From: Mucilaginibacter hurinus
GTDB lineage: Bacteria; Bacteroidota; Bacteroidia; Sphingobacteriales; Sphingobacteriaceae
Assembly: GCF_003324525.1 (NCBI RefSeq)
Contig: NZ_QGDC01000004.1
Location: forward strand, 372,001 to 436,000
Reading direction: 5' to 3'
DNA: 64,000 nt
Part shown: positions 55,884-64,000 of the stretch, piece by piece
Numbering within the stretch: position 1 is the stretch's first letter
Layout: each line of letters opens with the position of its first letter
Program-made: the position numbers and the translations under genes
Notes under the pieces: generated by a model
Told to the model about the DNA's origin: nothing
Database searches by the model: none
The model's input: the letters and a program-made list of their open reading frames with translations, nothing else

Positions 55884-56437
55884 TATTTCCCCGTTGTTTT
55901 AACTGCACTTTTAACCGGAACATTTACTATATACCGGCCCGGCACCAGTTCATATACAATTTCTTTGGTCATAAAAAACTGCGATTGTGTATAACCCTGC
56001 ACAGTTTTATCTTTAACTATCTTGTAAAAGCGATTAAGTTCGGTCGGGTAAGTATTTGCTTGCTCTATAGATAACAGGAACGCTTCCCGGTCTGCTACAG
56101 GCCATACAGAAAACGCACCGGCATTCCTATTCACGCTTAACTCATTAAATTGCACTAATCCTTTTATAAAATTGTCCTGATCGGTTTTATTGTAGCAGTC
56201 GTCAACCATAGTTAACACAAACAGGTGCAGTGTTAGATCTTTTGCGCCGGGCGTTGAAGTTTTGGGTATAATCGTCTCGGCTATATCTGCAAGTAACCTT
56301 TCCTGATCGGGCGTTACTTTTATGTTTTTTAGTGTGATAAGGTTTTTGACACCCGCTACCAATTCAGCCGGAAAAAGCATTGCCCCGCCTAATACCAGTG
56401 CCAGATTTCGTATCGCAATGCGCCTGTTCATTAACAA
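55883..56437 (-). CDS. Gluconate 2-dehydrogenase subunit 3 family protein (Tat-exported small subunit)
   Basis: 184 residues with a twin-arginine signal (MNRRIAIRNLALVLGGAML); Met3 could be the start. The mature part has LTLKNIKVTPDQERLLADIAETIIPKTSTPGAKDL, the family hallmark, and ends with an aromatic-rich stretch FMTKEIVYELVPGRY. In FAD-glucose, gluconate and lactose/glycoside 3-dehydrogenases this subunit chaperones the flavoprotein through the Tat system. The stop codon overlaps the start of the GMC gene by one base. Confidence 0.85.
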   Translation of the reverse strand: MLMNRRIAIRNLALVLGGAMLFPAELVAGVKNLITLKNIKVTPDQERLLADIAETIIPKTSTPGAKDLTLHLFVLTMVDDCYNKTDQDNFIKGLVQFNELSVNRNAGAFSVWPVADREAFLLSIEQANTYPTELNRFYKIVKDKTVQGYTQSQFFMTKEIVYELVPGRYIVNVPVKSAVKTTGK

Positions 56438-56767
56438 TTTTAGTGGTTATATATTATCCGGTTCGGAACGGTTCCTTAAGCCCGTGTTAAGGCTATTTTC
56501 AAACATAATAACTTTATTTATAAAAAAACATTATCCAATAAATAAGTTACGATTAAGCCAAAACAGGCAATAAAAAAGCTAAAATAAGTCAGTAGCTTAT
56601 ACGTATTCAACCGCCGGGGTCGCTAGTTACTATACACTGTTCGGATATTTATGCCAGTACCTTTCCTCCCGGCAAAGCGGTATAATATAGTCACCTGCAA
56701 ACAACGAGTTACCCCTTGCGATGCGGTTAGAGATTAACTATGCTATCGATAAACGCCAACTTCACCA
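56438..56767. promoter_or_regulatory. Control region of the dehydrogenase operon with a -7-like element
   Basis: A 330-bp gap with no supported gene. On the minus strand TATGTTTG (56507-56500) is an exact match to TAnnTTTG, 62 bp before the small-subunit start. The corresponding -33 element is not clear. The rest shows no repeats of the TGATT type, so this operon is not obviously part of that regulon. No terminator of the T-tail type was found after the dehydrogenase promoter side of the 57685 gene. Confidence 0.4.
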
Positions 56768-57685
56768 TCAATAACCCCATTTCTTCATCATTTTTAAATC
56801 AAGGCCTACGGATGCAATCGGCGCAAGCCCCTGGTATGATTCCTGTTCAACTACAAGATGCGTGGTACCGCCGACTTTTTTAGCTGCTTTTAATATTTGT
56901 TGCAACGGCACTTCGCCTTTGCCCAACACACAGCTTTCATATTTTGGCTTGGCATCTGCGGGTGCATCTACACGTATGGCGTCCTTTACATGTAATAGCT
57001 CAAACCGACCGGGATATTTATTTATATAATCAAGCGCCTTTGCACCCACCGCATACATGTTACCCATGTCAAGCTGATAGGTTACCAATGCCGGGTCGGT
57101 ATTTTGCAGCATGTAATCAAATAACGGCATATCACCTATCTTACTGGTAAATTCAAACTCGTGGTTGTGGTAGCCGAATTTCATTCCATATTTTTTACAA
57201 AGTTCGCCGCTTTTGTTGTATTGGTCCATCAGGGGTTTCACACTCTCAGCAGTCATGTCGACACCATAACCCAATGACGGACTTAATACAAAACGCTGAC
57301 CTAATTCGGCAGCATCTTCTACTGTATGTTTCCAGGCATCAGTAAAGTCATTTGTCGCAGTATTCCAATGCTGCCTGTTTAAACCCGTGTGGCCGCTGGG
57401 CATTTTAAGATCCAGATCATTTAAAATAGTTTTAAACTCCTTTACGCTGAAGCCGTAAAATTTACGGTCGTTATAACCGGCGTGTTCAACTTGTGAGTAA
57501 CCCAAATCGGCAATTTTTTTTAATGTCCCTTTCGTATCCTTCTGCATATCATCACGTACCGAATACAGCTGTAAAACTATGCGTTGTAACTTTTTACTTT
57601 CTGCCAGTAACTGGTGCGGCATAACAGCTGCAGTTGTTGCGAGCAGGGCCGTATTCTTTAAAAATATTCGTCTTGAATTTTGCAT
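56768..57685 (-). CDS. Tat-exported sugar phosphate isomerase/epimerase-like TIM barrel
   Basis: 305 residues with a twin-arginine signal (NSRRIFLKNTALLATTAAV). The barrel is a clear paralogue of the protein at 48744-49619: IVLQLYSVRDDMQKD, LGYSQVEHAGYN, LKMPSGHTGL, FGYHNHEFEF, LVTYQLDMGNMYAVG, LLHVKDAIRV and LVVEQESYQG. Metal-ligand Glu, Asp, His and Glu are in place. Together the two flank the dehydrogenase set. A role in handling oxidised sugar (isomerisation or 1,2-elimination of keto-glycosides) is inferred from context. Confidence 0.75.
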   Translation of the reverse strand: MQNSRRIFLKNTALLATTAAVMPHQLLAESKKLQRIVLQLYSVRDDMQKDTKGTLKKIADLGYSQVEHAGYNDRKFYGFSVKEFKTILNDLDLKMPSGHTGLNRQHWNTATNDFTDAWKHTVEDAAELGQRFVLSPSLGYGVDMTAESVKPLMDQYNKSGELCKKYGMKFGYHNHEFEFTSKIGDMPLFDYMLQNTDPALVTYQLDMGNMYAVGAKALDYINKYPGRFELLHVKDAIRVDAPADAKPKYESCVLGKGEVPLQQILKAAKKVGGTTHLVVEQESYQGLAPIASVGLDLKMMKKWGY

Positions 57686-57909
57686 AACTTGTTGTTTTAT
57701 TGGTTATCCAGGTAAACTTTTATCATAAAATGGGCCTTAGCAAGAGCTTTGAACAGCATAGGTTTACCGATTTACTAAGGTAAGTATTGTCATCACAAAA
57801 GGAAGCCGTGCCCGAATAATGTTACAATAAATGATCTTATATGAATGGAACGCGCTTATCGAATAACGCCTTTGAACTAAAGAACTCTGCAATCCACATA
57901 GCCACTAAT

Positions 57910-57947
57910 AAAATAGCCATCCTGAAATAGTTCAGGGTGGCTATTTT
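57910..57947 (-). terminator. Strong terminator after the desaturase gene
   Basis: A 17-bp stem (57910-57926 with 57931-57947, one wobble) and a 4-nt loop ATAG, with AAAAT/ATTTT ends that work on both strands. It lies 17 bp after the desaturase stop. The rest of 57686-57909 shows nothing clear. Confidence 0.8.
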
Positions 57948-57963
57948 ATACGTATTGTAATAG

Positions 57964-59046
57964 CTAGACTTTTGTAAGGAGCAGACCTGTTTCAGGACAT
58001 ATTTTATTTTGAGGTTCAGCTATAGCGTTGCAATAATTTGCGTAAAAGCTTTTTTTCGAATCATGATATGACGTAACTGCACCCATCGTATGCATAAATT
58101 TTATATAATACCAGGCCATATCTACCTGATGAGGCTTAAATCCCGACCGCGCACTTTTGGGAAAAAGGTGGTGGTTATTATGCCACTCGCCAGCCACAAT
58201 ACCGGGCCATAGCTGATTAACCGACATATCATTACGATTATGATCAACTCCTTCCCGGCGCGCGTCTTTACCCTTGCCGTGCCCCTCATAGTTAAATGTA
58301 CGCACGCCTACTGCCCAAAAACCTGCCGCACCAAACAGCGCACATGCAAGGGGTATACCGCCTATTAAGTAAAATGCCGTAAACCAAAATCCCCAGCTAA
58401 GTACTACGCCCGCTACTGTATAAAACGGATTCGCCACAGTTCCCCATTTTTGATATTGTTTGTAAGTATTGGCTTTAACACCAGTATGGCGCATAAGCAT
58501 TACACAGCGGTTGTAATCGGCCTCGCTCATGTTACGGTTAATAGGTTGGTGGTTTGCATCTGCCAAAAAACAATATAAAAAGCCACCCTGCGCGTTATAA
58601 GGATCACCCGGTTTATCAGAAAGCGCGTGATGTACGTGATGAGATACAACGTAAATCTCTTCGGGGATAATTTTAAGTGTTAAATTTTGTGTGATAAAGC
58701 GCCAAAAGTTATTGCGGAATTTGAAGGCCTTATGCGTGCAGTACCGGTGATACCAGATAGTACCGTGGGTACCCATAATTACCATACTGTACAAAAATGT
58801 TACTACTAATAAAGTAATACTAAAATATTTAAAAATAAAAAGTAGAAAAAACGGTGTTAATGTAAGCACCATAAACCAGCTTAAAAATGGCAGCCAGTTA
58901 CGCCGGTTACTGAAAATATTCAGTCTACTGAAAAATTGTTTAAAAATTTGGCTCGCAGTAGGCTTTGCCAGGTTTCCGCACTTATCTGTCCAACCGTAAG
59001 CAGGCGGTTCCAGCACTGTATTTAAAAAAGCCATATTAGAAAACAA
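57964..59046 (-). CDS. Acyl-CoA/fatty acid desaturase
   Basis: 360 residues; Met5 is an equally good start. Two hydrophobic hairpins (about 52-92 and 205-250) anchor it in the inner membrane. The three histidine boxes for the di-iron site are HRYCTH (100-105), HHVHH (136-140) and HNNHH (289-293). This is the delta-9 acyl-CoA desaturase pattern: HxxxxH, HxxHH, HxxHH. It introduces a double bond into membrane-lipid acyl chains. An own transcription unit with its terminator downstream. Confidence 0.88.
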   Translation of the reverse strand: MFSNMAFLNTVLEPPAYGWTDKCGNLAKPTASQIFKQFFSRLNIFSNRRNWLPFLSWFMVLTLTPFFLLFIFKYFSITLLVVTFLYSMVIMGTHGTIWYHRYCTHKAFKFRNNFWRFITQNLTLKIIPEEIYVVSHHVHHALSDKPGDPYNAQGGFLYCFLADANHQPINRNMSEADYNRCVMLMRHTGVKANTYKQYQKWGTVANPFYTVAGVVLSWGFWFTAFYLIGGIPLACALFGAAGFWAVGVRTFNYEGHGKGKDARREGVDHNRNDMSVNQLWPGIVAGEWHNNHHLFPKSARSGFKPHQVDMAWYYIKFMHTMGAVTSYHDSKKSFYANYCNAIAEPQNKICPETGLLLTKV

Positions 59047-59272
59047 AGGGAATTAAGAAGTGAATTTGCTGGTAAGGTAGCTTAATTATTTTATAGTTAA
59101 GCTAAAAAATACACAACACTTAAGAATAAACGTAGAATTGCTGTTTTGAGTATCAAAGGTTGTGATTTATTCTTTCATTACCTATTTTGCAACATTTACA
59201 TTACAAGTGCGCTCGTTTTTCAGTATACCTATATCTTCATCCGCTTAACCAACGCTTCAACTGCAACCAACC

Positions 59273-62068
59273 TTGAAAATATATGTGCTTTTATTTGTTT
59301 TGAGCTTATTTGGCCTGCGAAACGCCCTGGCTCAAACAGAGCGGGAAATTACAGGAACGGTAGTTGACAGTGCGAATATTACAGTGCCCGGCATCAATAT
59401 AAAAATGTTGGCCGGGCCGGATAGCGCTTACATAACATCTGACTTAAACGGAAAATTCAAATTTGCAACTCGTGCCCAAAGCTTTAAGCTGATATTTTCA
59501 GGAATGGGTTACATAACTACTACCCGTGAATTTAAACTACAGGCTGGTACAGGGCCGGTTTCACTGGAAAAAGTAACGTTGCCGTACCTGGTTAATATGC
59601 TTACTACTGTTCATATCAACGCTGTGAAAAACCCGGTTACCATTAAAGAGGACACGGTGGAGTATAACGCCCAATCGTACAAAGTGCGTGAAGGCTCACC
59701 AGTGGAAGATTTGTTAAAAAAGCTGCCCGGGGTAAATGTAGATAAGGCGGGGAATGTTGAAGCGCATGGTAAACCAATAACTAAAGTACGGGTAAACGGT
59801 AAAGACTACTTTAGGGGCGATGTGCAAACTGCTACCCAAAACCTGCCCGCAGACGTTGTTGAAAATATACAGGTGATAGACGATTATGGCGACCAGGCTA
59901 ACCGAACAGGTATAAAAACCGGTGAACCGCAAAAAATTCTTAATATCACCATACAAAAGGGAAAACGTAAAGGAGCATTTGGCCAGGTTACCACGGGTGC
60001 GGGCAGCGAAGGACGTTATATGGTACGACTTTCGGCAAACGCATTCCAGGAAGAGAGGCAGATATCAGTTTTAGGCAATATCAACAATACCAATAGCAAC
60101 GGATTTAACTTTGGCGGCGGTGGCAACTTCGGCGGCGGGGGACGCGGGGGCGGCTTTGGCGGCTTCGCAGCGCCTACCGGCATTGTAACGAACCGTTCGG
60201 CAGGGTTTAATTACCGCGACCAATTGGGCAAAAAAGTTACGGTGTACGGCAGCTATAGCTTTGCCAATCGCGACCGGGATGCGAACAGCACTTCGGAACA
60301 GACGGAGCTTTATAAGGACTCGCGAATTTTACGTAACAACCAGGGTATTAACGGCAGCTCAAACTTCGACCACCGGCTTGATTTTAACCTGGAATATGAT
60401 ATTGACACATTAAATTACCTCAAGATCAGTCCGGATTTTTCATACTCCGGCAATGATAATATCAATAGCACCAATTTTTTTAATATCATAAGTACAATTG
60501 ATACGTTAACCGACAAAGTAATTAGAGCTGACACTATCGCCGGCAAGCAATTTACACATAATCGGTCATCGGCACCCAGCGGGGGCATCAACGTGCTTTA
60601 TAACCACAAATTCCGAAAAAAAGGCCGCACCTTCAGCATAAACACAGGCTTTAGCTTTAACCGGAATGAAAATATTTTGGATGATCAATACGCCGCAGCC
60701 CGGGCAAATGGCGATAGCCTGCTTTATCAGCAAGTAAATTCACATACCGCCACACAACGCACGTATGCTAACTTCTCGTACATAGAACCGGTAGGCAAAG
60801 CCACCTACCTTGAAGCCGGGTATAACTTTAACCGCAACAATAATGAAAACGACCGATTAAATTATAGGATTGACCCTGAAACTGACCGCGAAACCTACAT
60901 GGATTCATTAAGTACCGATTACAGCTTTCAGTTTATTACCCATCGTATAGGGCTAAATTTCCGGGGCGTTAATCCTAAATTTAACTACACCATAGGCTTT
61001 GCGGCGCAACCAACGCTGCTTAAAGGCCAGTTCAGGGGCTATCAATTATCTACCACTACTTTTAACTGGATACCCAGCGCAAGGTTCACTTATACTTTTA
61101 AACGAAACCAAACCCTAAGTATAAATTATAACGGAAGCAATAACCAACCGGGGTTTGCACAACTGCAACCCCAGCCTGACTTATCCAATCCACAAAACAA
61201 AATTTATGGCAACCCGAATTTAAAGCCTGAATTTACTAACAGCATTAATATAAATTATAACCAGTTTGATATGAAAAGCGGCACTTCACTGTTTGCTAAT
61301 GTTGCCGTTAACCAAACATCTGATAAAATAGTGTCAAATACTACCAATAATAATTTGCTTGATAGTGCCGGCAACCTTGTACGTATTGTAAGAGAAACCC
61401 GCTATATAAATACCAACGGGTTTTATACAGTAAACGGCAACTACAGTTTTTCTAAACCATTTGCAGAAAGAAAGTTTACAGTTACACTGCATGGCAATGC
61501 CAACTATAATAACAACGTTTCCTTTATCCAAAATGAACGTAATATCTCTCAAAACTGGATTTTAACCCAGGGTGTAAAATTCCAAACCGATATAGACAGT
61601 ATTATAGACAGCGAAATTAGCGCGAGCTATACTATAAACAATACGTATTATAGCTTACCATCAACCATTGATGCTGACGCGCGTACATGGGTATTGGGAT
61701 TTAACGGGCGAAATTATTTTTTTAAACGCTGGATTCTTGGCTATAACTTTTCACAAACCATAAACAACGGCTTCAGCAGTACAGTGCGGGCCAATCCAAC
61801 ACTTATATCATCATACGTTGAGTACCAGTTTATGAAACGCAATATAGCGTCGTTAAAATTACAGGTATTTGACCTACTTAACCAAAACACGGGTGTAACG
61901 CGCACCGTAAGCGGCAACCAGATAGTTGATACACGTATTAACCGTTTAGGAAGATATTTTTTGCTTACCTTTAGCTTAAGGCTGCAAAAATTTGCAGGCA
62001 AAGGCGCCGGAAACGGCATGTTTAACCAGGGTAGCCGTGGTTTTGGCCGACCGCGGAGGGGCGGTTGA
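59273..62068 (+). CDS. TonB-dependent receptor-like outer-membrane beta-barrel protein
   Basis: 931 residues if the TTG at 59273 is the start; this gives a full signal peptide (KIYVLLFVLSLFGLRNALA-Q), and no in-frame ATG offers one. A regulatory-like domain (ITGTVVDSANITVPGINIKM) is followed by a plug with VEDLLKKLPGVNVDKAGNVEAHGKP.. and RVNGKDYFRGD, then a Gly-rich stretch (about 281-300, repeats of GGGGNFGG type) and a long barrel. It resembles outer-membrane beta-barrel family proteins of Bacteroidota rather than SusC. Substrate unknown. The final residues are Gly/Arg rich (GSRGFGRPRRGG), not aromatic, unusual for a barrel end. Confidence 0.8.
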   Translation: MKIYVLLFVLSLFGLRNALAQTEREITGTVVDSANITVPGINIKMLAGPDSAYITSDLNGKFKFATRAQSFKLIFSGMGYITTTREFKLQAGTGPVSLEKVTLPYLVNMLTTVHINAVKNPVTIKEDTVEYNAQSYKVREGSPVEDLLKKLPGVNVDKAGNVEAHGKPITKVRVNGKDYFRGDVQTATQNLPADVVENIQVIDDYGDQANRTGIKTGEPQKILNITIQKGKRKGAFGQVTTGAGSEGRYMVRLSANAFQEERQISVLGNINNTNSNGFNFGGGGNFGGGGRGGGFGGFAAPTGIVTNRSAGFNYRDQLGKKVTVYGSYSFANRDRDANSTSEQTELYKDSRILRNNQGINGSSNFDHRLDFNLEYDIDTLNYLKISPDFSYSGNDNINSTNFFNIISTIDTLTDKVIRADTIAGKQFTHNRSSAPSGGINVLYNHKFRKKGRTFSINTGFSFNRNENILDDQYAAARANGDSLLYQQVNSHTATQRTYANFSYIEPVGKATYLEAGYNFNRNNNENDRLNYRIDPETDRETYMDSLSTDYSFQFITHRIGLNFRGVNPKFNYTIGFAAQPTLLKGQFRGYQLSTTTFNWIPSARFTYTFKRNQTLSINYNGSNNQPGFAQLQPQPDLSNPQNKIYGNPNLKPEFTNSININYNQFDMKSGTSLFANVAVNQTSDKIVSNTTNNNLLDSAGNLVRIVRETRYINTNGFYTVNGNYSFSKPFAERKFTVTLHGNANYNNNVSFIQNERNISQNWILTQGVKFQTDIDSIIDSEISASYTINNTYYSLPSTIDADARTWVLGFNGRNYFFKRWILGYNFSQTINNGFSSTVRANPTLISSYVEYQFMKRNIASLKLQVFDLLNQNTGVTRTVSGNQIVDTRINRLGRYFLLTFSLRLQKFAGKGAGNGMFNQGSRGFGRPRRGG

Positions 62069-62083
62069 TAACAACAGGTGATT

Positions 62084-62497
62084 ATGTTACAAAATAGAGT
62101 ATTCAGATCTAAAACCGGCTTTGTGGTTTGGGTGCCCATAGCCTTGTGTTGCGGCATTGCAGTGTTGGCATGGTATACGGATAATTTAGTACTTTTTCCT
62201 GTTCTTATCATCGGTTTTGGGTTGTTGTTAACCCTGTGGTTGTTAAACACGTCATATAGCATTACAGCAGATGGGCTACTCAAAATACGGTGTTTCGTGC
62301 TACGTATCGATATACCAATACATGTCATCACAAAAATTAATAAGTCAAAAAGCATTACCAGTGCCGCCGCTCTGTCTTCAGATAGATTGGAGGTATGGTA
62401 CAACCGTTATGACTCCGTTATTATATCCCCAAAAGCGAAGGATATTTTTATCGCTGCCTTAAAAGAAGTAAATCCTGCTATAAAAGTTAACTTGTGA
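62084..62497 (+). CDS. Small membrane protein with PH-like domain
   Basis: 137 residues from ATG 62084; GTG 62078 would add two. Two hydrophobic helices (about 12-30 and 36-54) are followed by a short beta-domain, YSITADGLLKIRCFVLRIDIPIHVITKINKSKS, as in bacterial PH-like (YdbS/YdbT-type) membrane proteins. Function unknown. The next gene begins within its stop codon (GTGA overlap), so the two are translationally coupled. Confidence 0.6.
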   Translation: MLQNRVFRSKTGFVVWVPIALCCGIAVLAWYTDNLVLFPVLIIGFGLLLTLWLLNTSYSITADGLLKIRCFVLRIDIPIHVITKINKSKSITSAAALSSDRLEVWYNRYDSVIISPKAKDIFIAALKEVNPAIKVNL

Positions 62498-63183
62498 AAG
62501 CTTATTATTTACTAACCCTACTCATTTGTATAACCTATACCTGCGCTGCCCAGCAAACAGTGGAGCGAAAAGAAAAGTCGTTTTACGGGCTAACTGAAAA
62601 GTACAGTGTACTGGCTGACAGCCCTGAAATTCGCCATGGCTTATACCAGGCCTTAAACAAAAAGATTGCGGTAGCCAGCGGTAGCTATAACCGGGGAAAA
62701 CGGGCAGGATTATGGCATTTTTACAATGCTGCGGGTAAGTTAATACAGCATTATAATTATAGCACCCGCACGCTTACCTATGAGGCGCCCGAAGATGCTT
62801 CGTCATCCATGAGGTATGTTCTGGACAATTCGTTTACAGCCAATGATACCGTAGTTAAACCCATAAAACCAGGGGGAGTTTTTTTTGGCTACCTGCCTTA
62901 TTTGAAACACTTTGTTTTACCCCACGACATTTACAATGGTGATGCAGACCAGTTTATGGCTGTGGTAGAATTGCTGGTAAGCCCCGGTGGCCGCCTGGCC
63001 GACTATAAAATCAGGGTGGGTTCGCAGCTTTATAATTACAATAAAGTGGCCGATATGAGTTTAGATTTACTCGACGAAGAAGATAAACAATTTGTGCCCG
63101 CTACACTTAACGGCCAACCGGTAGCCATCAGTGTTTTTATTACCTGCCGCATAAACCACCGCGGACAACTGGAATACAGGTAG
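62494..63183 (+). CDS. Secreted hypothetical protein with a MORN-like segment
   Basis: 229 residues, GTG start in the overlap GTGA with the preceding gene. A signal peptide (KAYYLLTLLICITYTCAA-Q) precedes a segment VASGSYNRGKRAGLWHFYNAAGKLIQHYNY, similar to MORN repeat proteins, and a C-terminal part (about 155-229: VELLVSPGGRLADYKIRVGSQLYNYNKVADMSL ... PVAISVFITCRI) that resembles a TonB C-terminal-like domain. I do not recognise the family. Location is periplasmic or outer membrane. Confidence 0.6.
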   Translation: MKAYYLLTLLICITYTCAAQQTVERKEKSFYGLTEKYSVLADSPEIRHGLYQALNKKIAVASGSYNRGKRAGLWHFYNAAGKLIQHYNYSTRTLTYEAPEDASSSMRYVLDNSFTANDTVVKPIKPGGVFFGYLPYLKHFVLPHDIYNGDADQFMAVVELLVSPGGRLADYKIRVGSQLYNYNKVADMSLDLLDEEDKQFVPATLNGQPVAISVFITCRINHRGQLEYR

Positions 63184-63365
63184 GCTGTATATAGACGCAA
63201 TTTTATCAGGTCAAATATCCGCACCGGGTACGCTTAAACCGCCAATTACTCACTTTCGGGTATTGTCTGTAATGGTTAAGCAGGATACTTTTACGCATGC
63301 TACCTGGTTACAACGCCACAATTATAACACCTTTACGTACTAACACTAATTAACTATATAACACT

Positions 63366-64000
63366 ATGAGAAAAACCACTACACTATTGCTATGCTGTTT
63401 TATTATAGCTGCTACCGGCTGTAAAAAGGCCAGAGAGATAAAAGACCAAGTAAAGGAAAAAGTACTTGCGGCCTATTGGGGTGACGTTGACGGGCTTACT
63501 ATTGAACTTGACGGCAACGAAGGCCACGTAGTAGATTTTGGCACGTCGGGCTTAAGGACGAACAAAGACGTTTTTACACCTGATATGCCTTTTTTAAAGA
63601 ATATTTCACGTACCGGCCCCGACACCTGGGATGCTGAAGTAGTAACAGGTACATACAATGGCTCGGAAAAACTGATGAGCATTACTTATACGCCTACTAC
63701 TATTAAAGTAACTACCGGGGATAACGGAGGGGAAACTTTGACCCTTACCAGCGCTGATTCAAAAAACTGGACTAAAAAGGCAGATGGTTACACGCCGCCG
63801 GCTAACCCGTATGGTGCTGATGATGATGACGACGACGAGGAACCCACAGGCCCGGTAACCTGTAATGCCACTATTGGTGAAACCAGCAGCGGCAACAATT
63901 TAACAATGAAAGATTACTGGCGTGGTATTACCGAATTTAAGGATGTTGAATTTGAATCTGAAGAATACAAACCGCTTTTTGGGGGTCCGGATGCCAGGTG
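63366..64000 (+). CDS. Lipoprotein, partial, cut by the right window edge
   Basis: 211 codons are visible and the frame is open at the edge. The signal peptide ends in lipobox AATGC (Cys19), then KKAREIKDQVKEKVLAAYWGDVDGLTIELDG suggests a short helix and beta-strands. An acidic run of six Asp and two Glu with PTGPV (codons about 153-165) separates a possible second domain beginning CNATIGETSSGNN. No family recognised. The region 63184-63365 before it shows no repeat or gene. Confidence 0.7.
   Translation, partial: MRKTTTLLLCCFIIAATGCKKAREIKDQVKEKVLAAYWGDVDGLTIELDGNEGHVVDFGTSGLRTNKDVFTPDMPFLKNISRTGPDTWDAEVVTGTYNGSEKLMSITYTPTTIKVTTGDNGGETLTLTSADSKNWTKKADGYTPPANPYGADDDDDDEEPTGPVTCNATIGETSSGNNLTMKDYWRGITEFKDVEFESEEYKPLFGGPDAR

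Noticed and set aside
59146-59367. 73-codon plus-strand ORF before the outer-membrane receptor
   Set aside because: It overlaps the receptor signal peptide in another frame and has no family features.
63806-63842. Simple repeat of GAT/GAC codons
   Set aside because: It encodes an acidic Asp/Glu linker in the partial lipoprotein and is better explained as coding than as a regulatory repeat.

Overview
The window looks like a chromosomal segment of a Bacteroidota bacterium, most likely a Sphingobacteriaceae member of the Mucilaginibacter/Pedobacter type. The signs are SusC/SusD pairs, many lipoproteins with a Cys right after the signal peptide, a type IX secretion (T9SS) C-terminal signal, matches to the Bacteroidota -7 promoter element TAnnTTTG, and moderate GC. 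No tRNA, rRNA, CRISPR array, insertion sequence or phage gene was seen.

Left third (1-10.4 kb): a sugar catabolism block. It starts with the tail of an L-rhamnose/H+ symporter. A minus-strand run from 7373 to 373 follows: an MDR dehydrogenase, an allulose-6-phosphate-type epimerase, an arabinose-isomerase-family protein, a GntR regulator, the RhaI-type L-rhamnose isomerase and an FGGY kinase. Divergent from it are a GatD-like dehydrogenase and a TIM-barrel isomerase, closed by a bidirectional terminator and a DeoR regulator. The rhamnulose-phosphate aldolase is not here and may lie past the left edge.

Middle (10.4-36.8 kb): a polysaccharide utilisation locus. One minus-strand operon runs SusD, DUF5004-like, DUF4961-like, a GH43-like lipoprotein without its general base, SusC, SusD, SusC. 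Around it are three related GH5-like proteins (one with a ricin-type lectin domain), a GH106 rhamnosidase-like enzyme, a DUF5018/beta-propeller lipoprotein, an SGNH hydrolase and a sialate-O-acetylesterase-like esterase. A gapN-type dehydrogenase sits between. Together with the rhamnose genes this suggests capture and degradation of an acetylated, rhamnose-containing glycan. No pectate or rhamnogalacturonan lyase was seen, so the substrate remains open. Phased TGATT direct repeats at 11-bp steps occur in five control regions and may make the whole block one regulon, perhaps under the DeoR protein.

36.8-45.2 kb: a 2449-residue secreted protein built from five near-equal modules, each a TIG/IPT domain plus seven FG-GAP blades, ending in a T9SS sorting domain. 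The gene is bracketed by two diverged direct repeats of about 170 bp, one with a strong hairpin.

45.2-47.8 kb: housekeeping genes, mnmE and a divergent nucleoid-associated protein.

47.9-57.7 kb: a minus-strand set that fits oxidative attack on glycosides by the 3-keto route: a GMC dehydrogenase with candidate Fe-S cysteines, its Tat-exported small subunit, a lipoprotein cytochrome c, two Gfo/Idh/MocA proteins, three TIM-barrel isomerases and a DUF1080 (3-keto-glycoside hydrolase family) protein.

57.9-64 kb: an acyl-CoA desaturase, an outer-membrane beta-barrel receptor with a TTG start, a small PH-like membrane protein, a secreted hypothetical protein and a lipoprotein cut by the window edge.
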